Source: Caldisericia bacterium | Lineage (GTDB): Bacteria > Caldisericota > Caldisericia > UBA6126 > JAGPKI01 | NCBI GenBank assembly: GCA_018054005.1 | Contig: JAGPKI010000065.1 | Coordinates: 1 to 5,484, forward strand | Length of the DNA: 5,484 nt | Direction: 5' to 3' | Shown here: positions 1-5,484 of the stretch, piece after piece | How positions within the stretch are numbered: the first letter of the stretch is position 1 | How the letters are laid out: the number at the start of each line of letters is the position of its first letter | Position numbers and translations under genes: made by a program | The notes under the pieces: generated by a model | Told to the model about the DNA's origin: nothing | Databases searched by the model: none | Seen by the model: the letters and a program-made list of their open reading frames with translations, nothing else

Positions 1-1041
1 CTCTTCTGCACCTGGATATCTAAAATCCACATCCCAAAATTCTACGCTTCCTTTTGCAATAATAGGTACTATAGGATTATTTTGGTCTTTTATTGATGGT
101 TCAGTATTAAGTACATCTAAAATACGTTCAGCTGATGCCTCAGCCCTTGGCATCATTATGAACATAGCCATTGCTATCATAACTGACATCATTATCTCCA
201 TAATATATGTCAAAAAAGCTGTAAGATTTCCTATAGGCATAGCACCACTATCTATTCTATGTCCACCAAACCATATTATAGCTACAATTGATATGTTCAT
301 AACAATCATAAGTGATGGAATAGCAAATGCAATAATTCTATTTACTCTCAATGTAGTAGATGTAAGATCGCGGTTTGCTTCATCGAAACGTCTCTTTTCA
401 TAATCTGATTTCACAAATGCTCTTATAACTCTAACACCCATTAATTTTTCACGCATAATTTGGTTAACACGGTCTATTTTTACCTGAATTGAACGAAATA
501 TTGGTATAGTTTTTACCAGAAGAATTCCAACTAATGCTACCATAATAGGAACTATTATTATTATAGAGTAGGATAAAACCACATCTTGTCTCAAAGCCAT
601 TATAATACCACCTATACACATAATAGGAGCCATTACCATAAGATTTAAACCAATAAACATTAACATCTGCATTTGATGGACATCATTAGTGTTGCGTGTG
701 ATTAGTGATGGTGTACCAAATTTATCAAGATCAGCTTGTGAAAAACTTTCTACTTTATAGAAAATAGCCCTCCTCATATCTTTTCCAAAACTCATAGAAA
801 TTTTAGAACTTAAATATGAAGAAGCTATAGCACAAACTGCTAAAATTAAAGTTACTCCTAACATAAAAAGTCCAGTATTTGTGATGTATTTAATATCACC
901 TTTAGCAATACCATTGTTAATAATATCAGCATTCAAATTTGGTAAATAAAGATTAGATATAGCTTGTATAGAAAGTAATATTATAGTAAGTGTAAGTTGT
1001 TTCCAATAGGGTTTTAAAAATTTTATAAATAAATCCTTCAT
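1..1041 (-). CDS. ABC-type multidrug exporter half, fused permease-ATPase (3' part cut off by window edge)
   Basis: This is the N-terminal 347 residues of a type IV (MdlB/LmrA/MsbA-like) ABC exporter, an inner-membrane pump that expels drugs or lipophilic compounds using ATP. Six hydrophobic segments are visible near residues 13-35, 55-78, 128-150, 157-177, 240-260 and 275-297. Family landmarks include the coupling-helix region LITRNTNDV (113-121) and REKLMGVRVIRAF (197-209). After the linker, SVEFWDVDFRYPG (332-344) begins the ATPase domain and carries the A-loop aromatic residue Y342. The window ends before Walker A, so catalytic motifs cannot be checked. The ATG at 1041 is chosen because GGAAGGAG (1052-1059) lies 10 bases upstream. 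The gene starts 21 bases after the marR-like stop, which implies cotranscription. By analogy with MarR-ABC-ABC operons, a second exporter half could follow beyond the window (inference). The substrate is unknown. Seven of 18 arginines use CGN codons, unlike the genes to the right. Confidence 0.93.
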   Translation of the reverse strand, partial: MKDLFIKFLKPYWKQLTLTIILLSIQAISNLYLPNLNADIINNGIAKGDIKYITNTGLFMLGVTLILAVCAIASSYLSSKISMSFGKDMRRAIFYKVESFSQADLDKFGTPSLITRNTNDVHQMQMLMFIGLNLMVMAPIMCIGGIIMALRQDVVLSYSIIIIVPIMVALVGILLVKTIPIFRSIQVKIDRVNQIMREKLMGVRVIRAFVKSDYEKRRFDEANRDLTSTTLRVNRIIAFAIPSLMIVMNISIVAIIWFGGHRIDSGAMPIGNLTAFLTYIMEIMMSVMIAMAMFIMMPRAEASAERILDVLNTEPSIKDQNNPIVPIIAKGSVEFWDVDFRYPGAEE

Positions 1042-1062
1042 ATAGATGCTTCTCCTTCCTTT

Positions 1063-1542
1063 TTAAAGCTTGTTTAATATGTTTGAACTTATAATGTTAA
1101 GCCAACTAACCAAATTATTTTTCTGATCGCAACTTAAATTATTTAAACTTGTATTTATAATATCAGCTAAAATATCATTTAATATACTTAACATATCTAT
1201 ACCAGCATCAGTTAAATATATTCGGCTTAGACGTTGATCATGTTCATCATCTTTACGTATTATTAATCCTGCTTTTTCTAACTTTTGTAGCATATGTGTA
1301 ACAGTGGGTGGCGCAACATGCATCTTTTCAGCGAGATCTCGTTGGCTTATTCCTGAATTTTGATTGATAAACCAAAGGCACACTGCCTGACCTGGATAGA
1401 TCCCTTTTTCAGAGGTTAGTTTGAATAGAAGCTGACTATGGAAGCGTATAAATTTAAAAAAAGAGTGAAATACCTCAAGAGAAACAGGATCTATTCGTTC
1501 TATATTTAAAAAAGATGTATCATCTGATTCGTTCGCATACAA
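1063..1542 (-). CDS. MarR-family transcriptional regulator
   Basis: A 159-residue winged helix-turn-helix repressor of normal MarR length. The N-terminal helices (about 20-60) and C-terminal helices (about 112-155) would form the dimer interface. The DNA-binding domain spans about 62-112: SGISQRDLAEKMHV is the first HTH helix, APPTVTHMLQKLEKAGLI (77-94) holds the recognition helix, and DDEHDQRLSRIYLTDAG (98-114) is the wing, with the family's D-x-R signature at D102/R104. MarR proteins usually repress their own operon and a neighbouring efflux pump, and release DNA on ligand binding. The ABC exporter 21 bases downstream and the paired operators upstream fit this role. The start is TTG (1540-1542), chosen because GGAGGT (1551-1556) lies 8 bases upstream and the frame offers no well-placed ATG. 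The ligand is unknown. All six arginines use CGN codons, in contrast to the right-hand genes. Confidence 0.95.
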   Translation of the reverse strand: MYANESDDTSFLNIERIDPVSLEVFHSFFKFIRFHSQLLFKLTSEKGIYPGQAVCLWFINQNSGISQRDLAEKMHVAPPTVTHMLQKLEKAGLIIRKDDEHDQRLSRIYLTDAGIDMLSILNDILADIINTSLNNLSCDQKNNLVSWLNIISSNILNKL

Positions 1543-1550
1543 TAGATTTA

Positions 1551-1556
1551 ACCTCC
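1551..1556 (-). promoter_or_regulatory. Ribosome binding site fixing the TTG start of the MarR gene
   Basis: On the minus strand AAAAGGAGGT is followed, after 8 bases, by TTG at 1542. The near-perfect match to the 16S anti-Shine-Dalgarno sequence and the good spacing are what select the non-ATG start. A TTG start may keep repressor levels low (inference). Confidence 0.8.
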
Positions 1557-1578
1557 TTTTAAAAAAATTATTTAACTA

Positions 1579-1610
1579 ACTAAAGGTTAGCATATAAACT
1601 AATAGTTAGC
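1579..1610. promoter_or_regulatory. Two tandem MarR-type operators (CTAA-N3-TTAG)
   Basis: Two copies of a 13-base element, ACTAAAGGTTAGC (1579-1591) and ACTAATAGTTAGC (1598-1610), match at 11 of 13 bases and are offset by exactly 19 bases, close to two helical turns. Each contains an inverted repeat CTAA-N3-TTAG (1580-1590 and 1599-1609), the dyad symmetry expected for a dimeric winged-HTH repressor. They lie between the predicted transcription start (near 1615) and the MarR ribosome binding site, so bound repressor would block early elongation or open-complex escape. The sequence shows the repeats. Binding by the adjacent MarR protein is inferred from position. Confidence 0.75.
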
Positions 1611-1622
1611 TAAACAATCAAT

Positions 1623-1650
1623 ATTTTACAGCTCATATTATTTTTGTCAA
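1623..1650 (-). promoter_or_regulatory. Predicted sigma-A-type promoter of the marR-ABC operon
   Basis: On the minus strand a perfect -35 box TTGACA (1645-1650) is separated by 16 bases from TAAAAT (1623-1628), five of six matches to the -10 consensus. Transcription would start near 1615, just ahead of the two operators. A weaker alternative, TTGTTT with TATGCT 17 bases later, would place the -10 box inside the operators. Confidence 0.7.
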
Positions 1651-1910
1651 GAGGTTTGTTAATTAGGTCAGTGAAAAGTATTTAAACTTTAATTCCTGTT
1701 AACCAGGAATCTATATTGCTTATGGAAATTCTAAATTCAAGTTTTTTAATTTTTAGGGTAAAAGAATGACAAAAAATAGGATTTTTTAGAGTTTTTCTGT
1801 TAATGATAAATTGATGGATATAAAAATTAATTTATATAAATACTACAAAATTAAACAACTATATAATAATAAAAAATCTATTTAGAAAAACAATAAACAT
1901 TTTAATTTAT
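1651..1910. other. Gene-free AT-rich intergenic region
   Basis: About 260 bases between the marR promoter and the end of the 32-residue gene hold no convincing coding region. Short open frames exist on both strands but have no ribosome binding site and are under 25 codons. The stretch is very AT-rich, with many A and T runs. The only clear structure is the 7-bp stem hairpin at 1692-1710. No tRNA, riboswitch or GC-rich stem with a T-tract terminator was seen. Confidence 0.6.
1692..1710. repeat. Perfect 7-bp inverted repeat (hairpin or operator-like dyad)
   Basis: ATTCCTG and CAGGAAT flank the five-base loop TTAAC. The stem is perfect and is the most GC-containing spot in an AT-rich gap. It is not followed by a T-tract on either strand, so it is not a standard intrinsic terminator. 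It lies about 40 bases upstream of the marR -35 box, so a protein-binding dyad or a weak transcript-end structure are both possible. Confidence 0.5.
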
Positions 1911-1922
1911 AAAGTTAACTTT
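1911..1922. repeat. 12-bp perfect palindrome next to the stop codon of the 32-residue gene
   Basis: AAAGTTAACTTT is fully self-complementary and directly abuts the TAG stop of the small basic gene. As RNA it would form only a weak A/U-rich hairpin, so a terminator role is doubtful. It shares the GTTAAC core with the 1692-1710 hairpin, which may be chance in such AT-rich DNA. Confidence 0.35.
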
Positions 1923-2021
1923 CTAACCTTTTTTTCTTGTTTTACATCCGCTCTTTGAAGGTTTTTTTGTAGTTTTTTCTTTTTTCTGTTCTTCTTTAGT
2001 TTCATTTTTCTTTTTAGCCAT
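1923..2021 (-). CDS. Small lysine-rich basic protein, 32 residues
   Basis: A tiny reading frame: ATG, 32 codons, TAG. The start is supported by AAAGGAG (2028-2034), 6 bases upstream of the ATG. The product has 13 lysines, 1 arginine and 4 glutamates, a net charge near +10, one cysteine (C26) and no hydrophobic stretch, so it should be soluble and disordered. The first half is KKK/KEEQKKEK-like, mixed acidic and basic. The end (PSKSGCKTRKKG) is purely basic. It starts 20 bases after the stop of the related 45-residue gene, so the two likely form an operon. Nucleic-acid binding, as for histone-H1-like tails, is plausible but unproven, and I recognise no named family. The A7 run near the end is a possible slippery site. 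Both composition and ribosome binding site argue for a real gene, but low complexity makes homology calls unreliable. Confidence 0.7.
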   Translation of the reverse strand: MAKKKNETKEEQKKEKTTKKPSKSGCKTRKKG

Positions 2022-2041
2022 TTTTGACTCCTTTGAATTTT

Positions 2042-2179
2042 TTACTTTTTACCTTTTTTAGAGGTTGTTTTTTTTGTCATTGTTTTTTTAGCAGTTGCTT
2101 TTTCAGTTACTTTTTTTGTAGATTTCTTAACAACCTTTTTTGGTGTTGATTTTTTTACTTCTTCCTTCTTTTTTTCCAT
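2042..2179 (-). CDS. Small histone-H1-tail-like lysine-rich protein, 45 residues
   Basis: ATG, 45 codons, TAA, preceded by GGAGGT (2184-2189) 4 bases before the ATG. Twenty of 45 residues are lysine and eight are threonine. With only four glutamates the net charge is near +16. Lysines come as KK pairs every 3-5 residues (KKSTPKKVVKKSTKKVT and onward), the pattern of histone H1 C-terminal tails and of bacterial lysine-rich DNA-binding tails. There are no aromatic residues, cysteines or hydrophobic segments, so the chain is probably disordered. It is the first gene of a pair with the 32-residue basic protein 20 bases downstream, and has its own predicted promoter (2219-2247). A role in nucleoid or RNA binding is inferred from charge only. 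A ribosome-associated or polyanion-binding peptide would look the same. I recognise no specific family. Confidence 0.75.
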   Translation of the reverse strand: MEKKKEEVKKSTPKKVVKKSTKKVTEKATAKKTMTKKTTSKKGKK

Positions 2180-2218
2180 TTTTACCTCCGAATTTTAGAA
2201 TTTTTTAGTATATATTTA

Positions 2219-2247
2219 TTGATAAATTATAAATATCATTTTGTCAA
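2219..2247 (-). promoter_or_regulatory. Predicted promoter for the two small lysine-rich genes
   Basis: Minus-strand TTGACA (2242-2247) is followed after 17 bases by TATCAA (2219-2224), four of six matches to the -10 consensus. It begins 7 bases after the dockerin gene's stop and leaves a leader of about 30 bases before the 45-residue gene. The -35 box is perfect and the -10 is modest. No terminator separates it from the upstream gene, so readthrough is also possible. Confidence 0.5.
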
Positions 2248-2253
2248 TAGTTT

Positions 2254-5200
2254 TTAAGGTACAATCTTTCCCCAATTTTGAGATAAAATTATCAAATCAA
2301 TTCCATTTACTCTTAAATCATTATTAAAATCGCAATTAGGATTCCAATTTGGATCTGATGGAGTTGAGCCAAATGCTTGCATTAAGAGAATTAAATCAAG
2401 ACCATTAACAATTTTATCTCCATTTGCGTCTCCTAAAACACCAACACTCTCAAGAATTTTTATCTCATTAACAAATGTTTTGCAAGGTATAAAAAGTGGA
2501 GAAGAATCATACAAGGAAAGATTTGTAAATTTTAATTTCAAATCACCCTTAGAAATTGTTCTAAAAGTAACTTTAAAAAGTGAACCACTACCTGAGATAC
2601 CTTTTTGAGAAGTCCTTATAGCTTGCAAAATAGCATATCCTTCAAGATTAAATATTTTATATGAATATATAGGTTTTATACCATCGCTACCAAGAAATGT
2701 ACTTTCTTTTATCTCTTCAATCTGAACTAAATTTGGATCAAAATTCAAGAAAAAGTTTGCAGATATAACATTTTCAACATTATTTATTATTATGTCCACA
2801 GTAAATATTTCATTTGAATTTACTGTGACTTGAGAAGGAAGAATTGAAATATTACTATTTTTTGGTTGATGAGCAACAATTATTACATTTGCAGTTCTTA
2901 CCTTTCCTCCACTTTCACCTTTAATTACCAAAGTATATGTTGTGCTTTCTAAATTTTGAGATGTATCTATGGTTAAATAAGAGGTATCAATAAAAGATGG
3001 CATTTTATTTGGATTAAAAGAATAAGATAGTCCTTGTGGAAGAGGTTGATCTAAACCGTCCAGTGTTAAATTTACATCATCTTTAAAGATATTGTCTCTT
3101 TTTACTTTAACAACAAAAAATAAGCTCTCCCCAACAGTAACATTCCTTTCTATTGGTGGCTCTACTTCTATTTTAAAATCACCTGTTGGTTTTATAACAA
3201 TATTTAATGGTATTGTAGTAGTAAAACTCTTTCCACCGCCTTTTCCAATAATTGTTATAAGATAAGACCCAGGGGTAGTGTCTAATGACGTATTTATCGT
3301 TAAAGTGCTCGTCTGTCCACTATATATCTCTTTTGGCTGAAAAACATAATTACAATTTGCTGGAAGATTTGAAATTGTGAGTTTTACTTTTTCATTAAAT
3401 CCCCCAGATGCTTCCATATATATTCTATATATACCAGTTTCACCTTGATAAACAGTCGAAAGTACACTTTGTATATTTAAAGTAAATGAACCTGGCACTT
3501 GCTCTTTTACTTTAACACTTATATCTTTTGTTCTTACCTTTTCTCCACTTACTCCCTTTATTCTTATAGTATATGATTGAACAATAGCATTTAAAAGTGG
3601 CTTTATTGTTAACTGTGAATTTTTATTTGCAGATGAAATTGAAGAAGGATTAAATTCATATTGAATATTTTGTGGTGGATTTTCAATAGATAGATTTATA
3701 ACTCCGTCAAAACCACCATAAGGTGTAAAAGATACATTAAAAGATACTTCATCTCCAATATAAACCTCGCCAGATTCAGGAGTTACATTCAAAGCAAAAT
3801 ATGGTTCAATATTTACTGATAATCTTATTTCTCTTATTCTTCTTGAAACTAAACTTTTTCCTACAACCTTTAAGTTATATGTACCTGAAAGAACATTTTC
3901 AGTTACATTAATCGTCAAGGTTGATGTTCTAATTTCATTGGTTAAAGTTTGTGGTTCAAAATTATAGATTAAATTTTGAGGAGCTCCTTCAAGAAAAAGA
4001 TTAACTCCACCTGAGAAGTTAGAAAAAGGAGTTATATTTATTGTAAATTTTGCTTCTCCTCCAACATAGGTAACTGCACTGTCTGGAGTAACAGTTATAT
4101 CAAAATCATTTTCGAAAAAGGCATAAAGGTAATGATCTTGAGAGGTAACAAAAATACCTCCTTCTGCTATTGCTGGAGAGGATTGAATCTCACCAGCAGT
4201 TTCATATTCCCATAGTTTAACTCCACTTCTTCTATTTAATCCATATATTTTTTTATCATCAGAGCCAAAATATATAAAATCTCCAGAAATTGCAGCAGAA
4301 CTTTCAATTTTTCCTCCTGCTTGAAATGGAAATCCTGCTCTTATTGTAGATGTACTTTTTTCAATTGAATAGAATCTTCCAAGTTCATCTCCAATATATA
4401 TTGAATCATCTCCGACTGCTGCTGTTGCTGAAAAATGACTATTTGTAGAAAATTCTCTAACAAAAGTCAAAATGGATGTTAGAAATATAACTTTACCATT
4501 TTCATAAGCATATTGTGATTTTACTGGAACATATAGATAATTTCCATCTGTTGAAATTGTTGAATAATTTTGAAATGCTGTAATACCAGAAATCTTATAA
4601 GAAGCAAGAGGTGCTGTCCCGCCAAGAACATCAATTGCATAAACATAACCATCAAATGTTAAAACATAAACAACTCCACCTAAAACACAAGGCGAACCTC
4701 TGACTCCATGATTTGAAAGAGGGAATCTCCATATTAAATTGCCTGTTTCAGCATCAATTGCATAAACATAAGATTCAATACCATTTGTAGCAAATATAAC
4801 TTTCCCTTCAGCATAAACCGGGGAACCCTCTGCTTGCCCTCTAAATATATCTCTATTTGTAAAATCTGAAAATTCCCACAGTTTTTCTCCAGTTATTGCA
4901 TTAAAAGCATATAGGCCACTATTTCTATTAACATCTCCTCCTGAAGTAACATATATTTTACCATTATTATATAAAGGTGAACCTGTAATTAAATTAGGTG
5001 TTTGATATGTCCACTTTGGTTGCCAAGTTCCACCTGATATAACTACATTTTTTGCATCATTTATACTGAATGCATATAGATAGCCATTATAATCTCCAAC
5101 ATATACATATCCATTTACAACTATAGGAGATGATTTTGAGTTTGATGATAGTTGTGCTCTTGCAATTGGGTCATCTTTTTTTGGAAGTTTTAATGGATCG

Positions 5201-5349
5201 ACTATGATATCACTAACTCCTGTATGTCTTATATCTTTCATAAAAATTGGCCATATTGATTGTTGAGTATTTACTCCCTTTACTATTCCTAAAAAAGAAG
5301 TTGCTATCAAAAATAAAATTGTTACTAATGAAAAAAATTTATTTTTCAT
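2254..5349 (-). CDS. Exported PQQ-type beta-propeller, Ig-like, cohesin and dockerin protein
   Basis: A 1031-residue multidomain secreted protein. Residues 1-25 form a signal peptide (basic start, hydrophobic core, cleavage near VKG/VNT). Residues about 62-412 hold roughly eight PQQ-like beta-propeller blades with repeats such as GSPVYAEGKVIFAT and LYAFNAITGEKLWEF. Residues about 416-516, 517-617, 621-720 and 723-828 are four Ig-like modules with a shared G-E/D, Y-x-F-x-P and strand-end pattern. Residues about 832-968 match a cohesin-like fold (ISANFFLNFDPNLVQIEEI). Residues 971-1029 are a type I dockerin with two calcium loops, D974-N976-D978-N982-D985 and D1007-N1009-D1011-N1015-D1018. No glycosidase, SLH or sortase motif was seen, so a structural or binding role outside the cell is likely. 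The propeller has no visible dehydrogenase features. The ATG at 5349 is fixed by AGGAGG (5354-5359). All 26 arginines use AGA/AGG. Confidence 0.93.
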   Translation of the reverse strand: MKNKFFSLVTILFLIATSFLGIVKGVNTQQSIWPIFMKDIRHTGVSDIIVDPLKLPKKDDPIARAQLSSNSKSSPIVVNGYVYVGDYNGYLYAFSINDAKNVVISGGTWQPKWTYQTPNLITGSPLYNNGKIYVTSGGDVNRNSGLYAFNAITGEKLWEFSDFTNRDIFRGQAEGSPVYAEGKVIFATNGIESYVYAIDAETGNLIWRFPLSNHGVRGSPCVLGGVVYVLTFDGYVYAIDVLGGTAPLASYKISGITAFQNYSTISTDGNYLYVPVKSQYAYENGKVIFLTSILTFVREFSTNSHFSATAAVGDDSIYIGDELGRFYSIEKSTSTIRAGFPFQAGGKIESSAAISGDFIYFGSDDKKIYGLNRRSGVKLWEYETAGEIQSSPAIAEGGIFVTSQDHYLYAFFENDFDITVTPDSAVTYVGGEAKFTINITPFSNFSGGVNLFLEGAPQNLIYNFEPQTLTNEIRTSTLTINVTENVLSGTYNLKVVGKSLVSRRIREIRLSVNIEPYFALNVTPESGEVYIGDEVSFNVSFTPYGGFDGVINLSIENPPQNIQYEFNPSSISSANKNSQLTIKPLLNAIVQSYTIRIKGVSGEKVRTKDISVKVKEQVPGSFTLNIQSVLSTVYQGETGIYRIYMEASGGFNEKVKLTISNLPANCNYVFQPKEIYSGQTSTLTINTSLDTTPGSYLITIIGKGGGKSFTTTIPLNIVIKPTGDFKIEVEPPIERNVTVGESLFFVVKVKRDNIFKDDVNLTLDGLDQPLPQGLSYSFNPNKMPSFIDTSYLTIDTSQNLESTTYTLVIKGESGGKVRTANVIIVAHQPKNSNISILPSQVTVNSNEIFTVDIIINNVENVISANFFLNFDPNLVQIEEIKESTFLGSDGIKPIYSYKIFNLEGYAILQAIRTSQKGISGSGSLFKVTFRTISKGDLKLKFTNLSLYDSSPLFIPCKTFVNEIKILESVGVLGDANGDKIVNGLDLILLMQAFGSTPSDPNWNPNCDFNNDLRVNGIDLIILSQNWGKIVP
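2866..4104 (-). repeat. Four tandem Ig-like modules of about 100 residues
   Basis: Each module starts with a strand like F-x-I/L-x-V, then a YVGGEAKF / YIGDEVSF / YQGETGIY / TVGESLFF turn, a central N-L-x-L / Y-x-F-x-P segment, an STLTI-type strand and a closing Y-x-L-x-I-x-G-x-S/G strand. The second and fourth modules still share DNA similarity: 2894-2939 and 3530-3575 align over 46 bases without gaps, both beginning GTTCTTACCTTT on the plus strand. This points to duplication as the origin of the array. Confidence 0.75.
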
Positions 5350-5353
5350 TTTT

Positions 5354-5359
5354 CCTCCT
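5354..5359 (-). promoter_or_regulatory. Ribosome binding site of the dockerin protein overlapping the upstream stop
   Basis: AGGAGG ends 4 bases before the ATG at 5349, and its first base is the last base of the preceding TGA. Ribosomes ending the stalk-domain gene would stand on this site, which suggests translational coupling. Confidence 0.75.
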
Positions 5360-5484
5360 CAATATTTAGGATATGTTATTGTTATAATTTGTAAATCTGG
5401 ATCCCAATCAACCTGAGCCCCAAGAGCTTCTGATACAAATCTTAAAGGTACAACAGTTCTTCCACCACCTATTTCAGGAATTTC
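5359..5484 (-). CDS. C-terminal end of a copper-amine-oxidase-N-like (stalk) domain protein
   Basis: Only the last 41 residues are in the window, in frame from the right edge to a TGA at 5359-5361. The segment GRTVVPLRFVSEALGAQVDW, ending in TITY, is the hallmark of the copper amine oxidase N-terminal-like domain (PF07833 type), which in low-GC bacteria serves as a stalk or wall-associated module in exported proteins rather than as an oxidase. The stop codon is 9 bases before the dockerin-protein ATG and overlaps its ribosome binding site by one base, so the genes are probably cotranscribed and perhaps translationally coupled. The rest of the protein lies beyond the window, so its full architecture is unknown. 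Both arginines use AGA. Confidence 0.85.
   Translation of the reverse strand, partial: EIPEIGGGRTVVPLRFVSEALGAQVDWDPDLQIITITYPKY

Noticed and set aside
158..403. Plus-strand 81-codon open frame
   Set aside because: It is antisense to the ABC transporter membrane region, has no ribosome binding site, and its hydrophobic codons mirror the real gene on the other strand.
1692..1710. Intrinsic terminator for the small-gene operon
   Set aside because: The stem is real, but no run of T follows on either strand and it lies over 200 bases past the last stop, so it is kept only as an inverted repeat.
1814..1885. Plus-strand 23-codon open frame in the gene-free region
   Set aside because: There is no Shine-Dalgarno sequence, the composition is simply that of AT-rich noncoding DNA, and nothing recognisable is encoded.
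1923..2179. Low-complexity noncoding poly-T/poly-A tract
   Set aside because: Each frame has a strong ribosome binding site at proper spacing, an ATG, and a consistent lysine/threonine/serine pattern with proper stops, which random A-rich DNA would not be expected to show twice in tandem.
4114..5166. PQQ-dependent dehydrogenase enzyme
   Set aside because: The blades match the PQQ-like repeat pattern, but no cofactor or catalytic motif of quinoprotein dehydrogenases is evident, and the domain is attached to stalk and docking modules.
5359..5484. Copper amine oxidase enzyme
   Set aside because: Only the N-domain-like motif is present. In low-GC bacteria this is a common stalk or wall module without the catalytic oxidase domain.

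Overview
All five complete or nearly complete genes and the partial gene at the right edge lie on the minus strand, so the window reads right to left. The DNA is very AT-rich, with strong GGAGG-type ribosome binding sites and TTGACA-type promoters. This suggests a low-GC, Firmicutes-like bacterium. The dockerin/cohesin/beta-propeller protein and the stalk-like domain would also fit a low-GC thermophilic or candidate-phylum lineage. I cannot name the organism from sequence alone.

Right part (5484 to about 2254): the tail of a copper-amine-oxidase-N-like (stalk) domain protein is followed, 9 bases later, by a 1031-residue exported protein. That protein has a signal peptide, a PQQ-type beta-propeller, four Ig-like modules of about 100 residues, a cohesin-like domain and a C-terminal type I dockerin. 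The two genes are probably cotranscribed and look like extracellular or surface structural proteins.

Middle part (2250 to about 1650): a promoter just downstream of the dockerin gene leads into two tiny genes with excellent ribosome binding sites, encoding 45- and 32-residue extremely lysine-rich proteins that resemble histone H1 tails. Below them are about 270 bases with no gene, holding a small hairpin and a palindrome.

Left part (1650 to 1): a TTGACA promoter, two tandem copies of a CTAA-N3-TTAG operator, a MarR-family repressor starting at TTG, and 21 bases later the first half (347 residues) of an ABC exporter fused to its ATPase. This is the classic layout of an autoregulated multidrug-type efflux operon.

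Arginine codon use differs sharply between the two sides. The right-hand genes use only AGA/AGG (29 of 29), while the MarR-ABC cassette uses CGN for 13 of 24. The junction in the 1650-1920 region may therefore mark a horizontally acquired cassette, or an assembly join.
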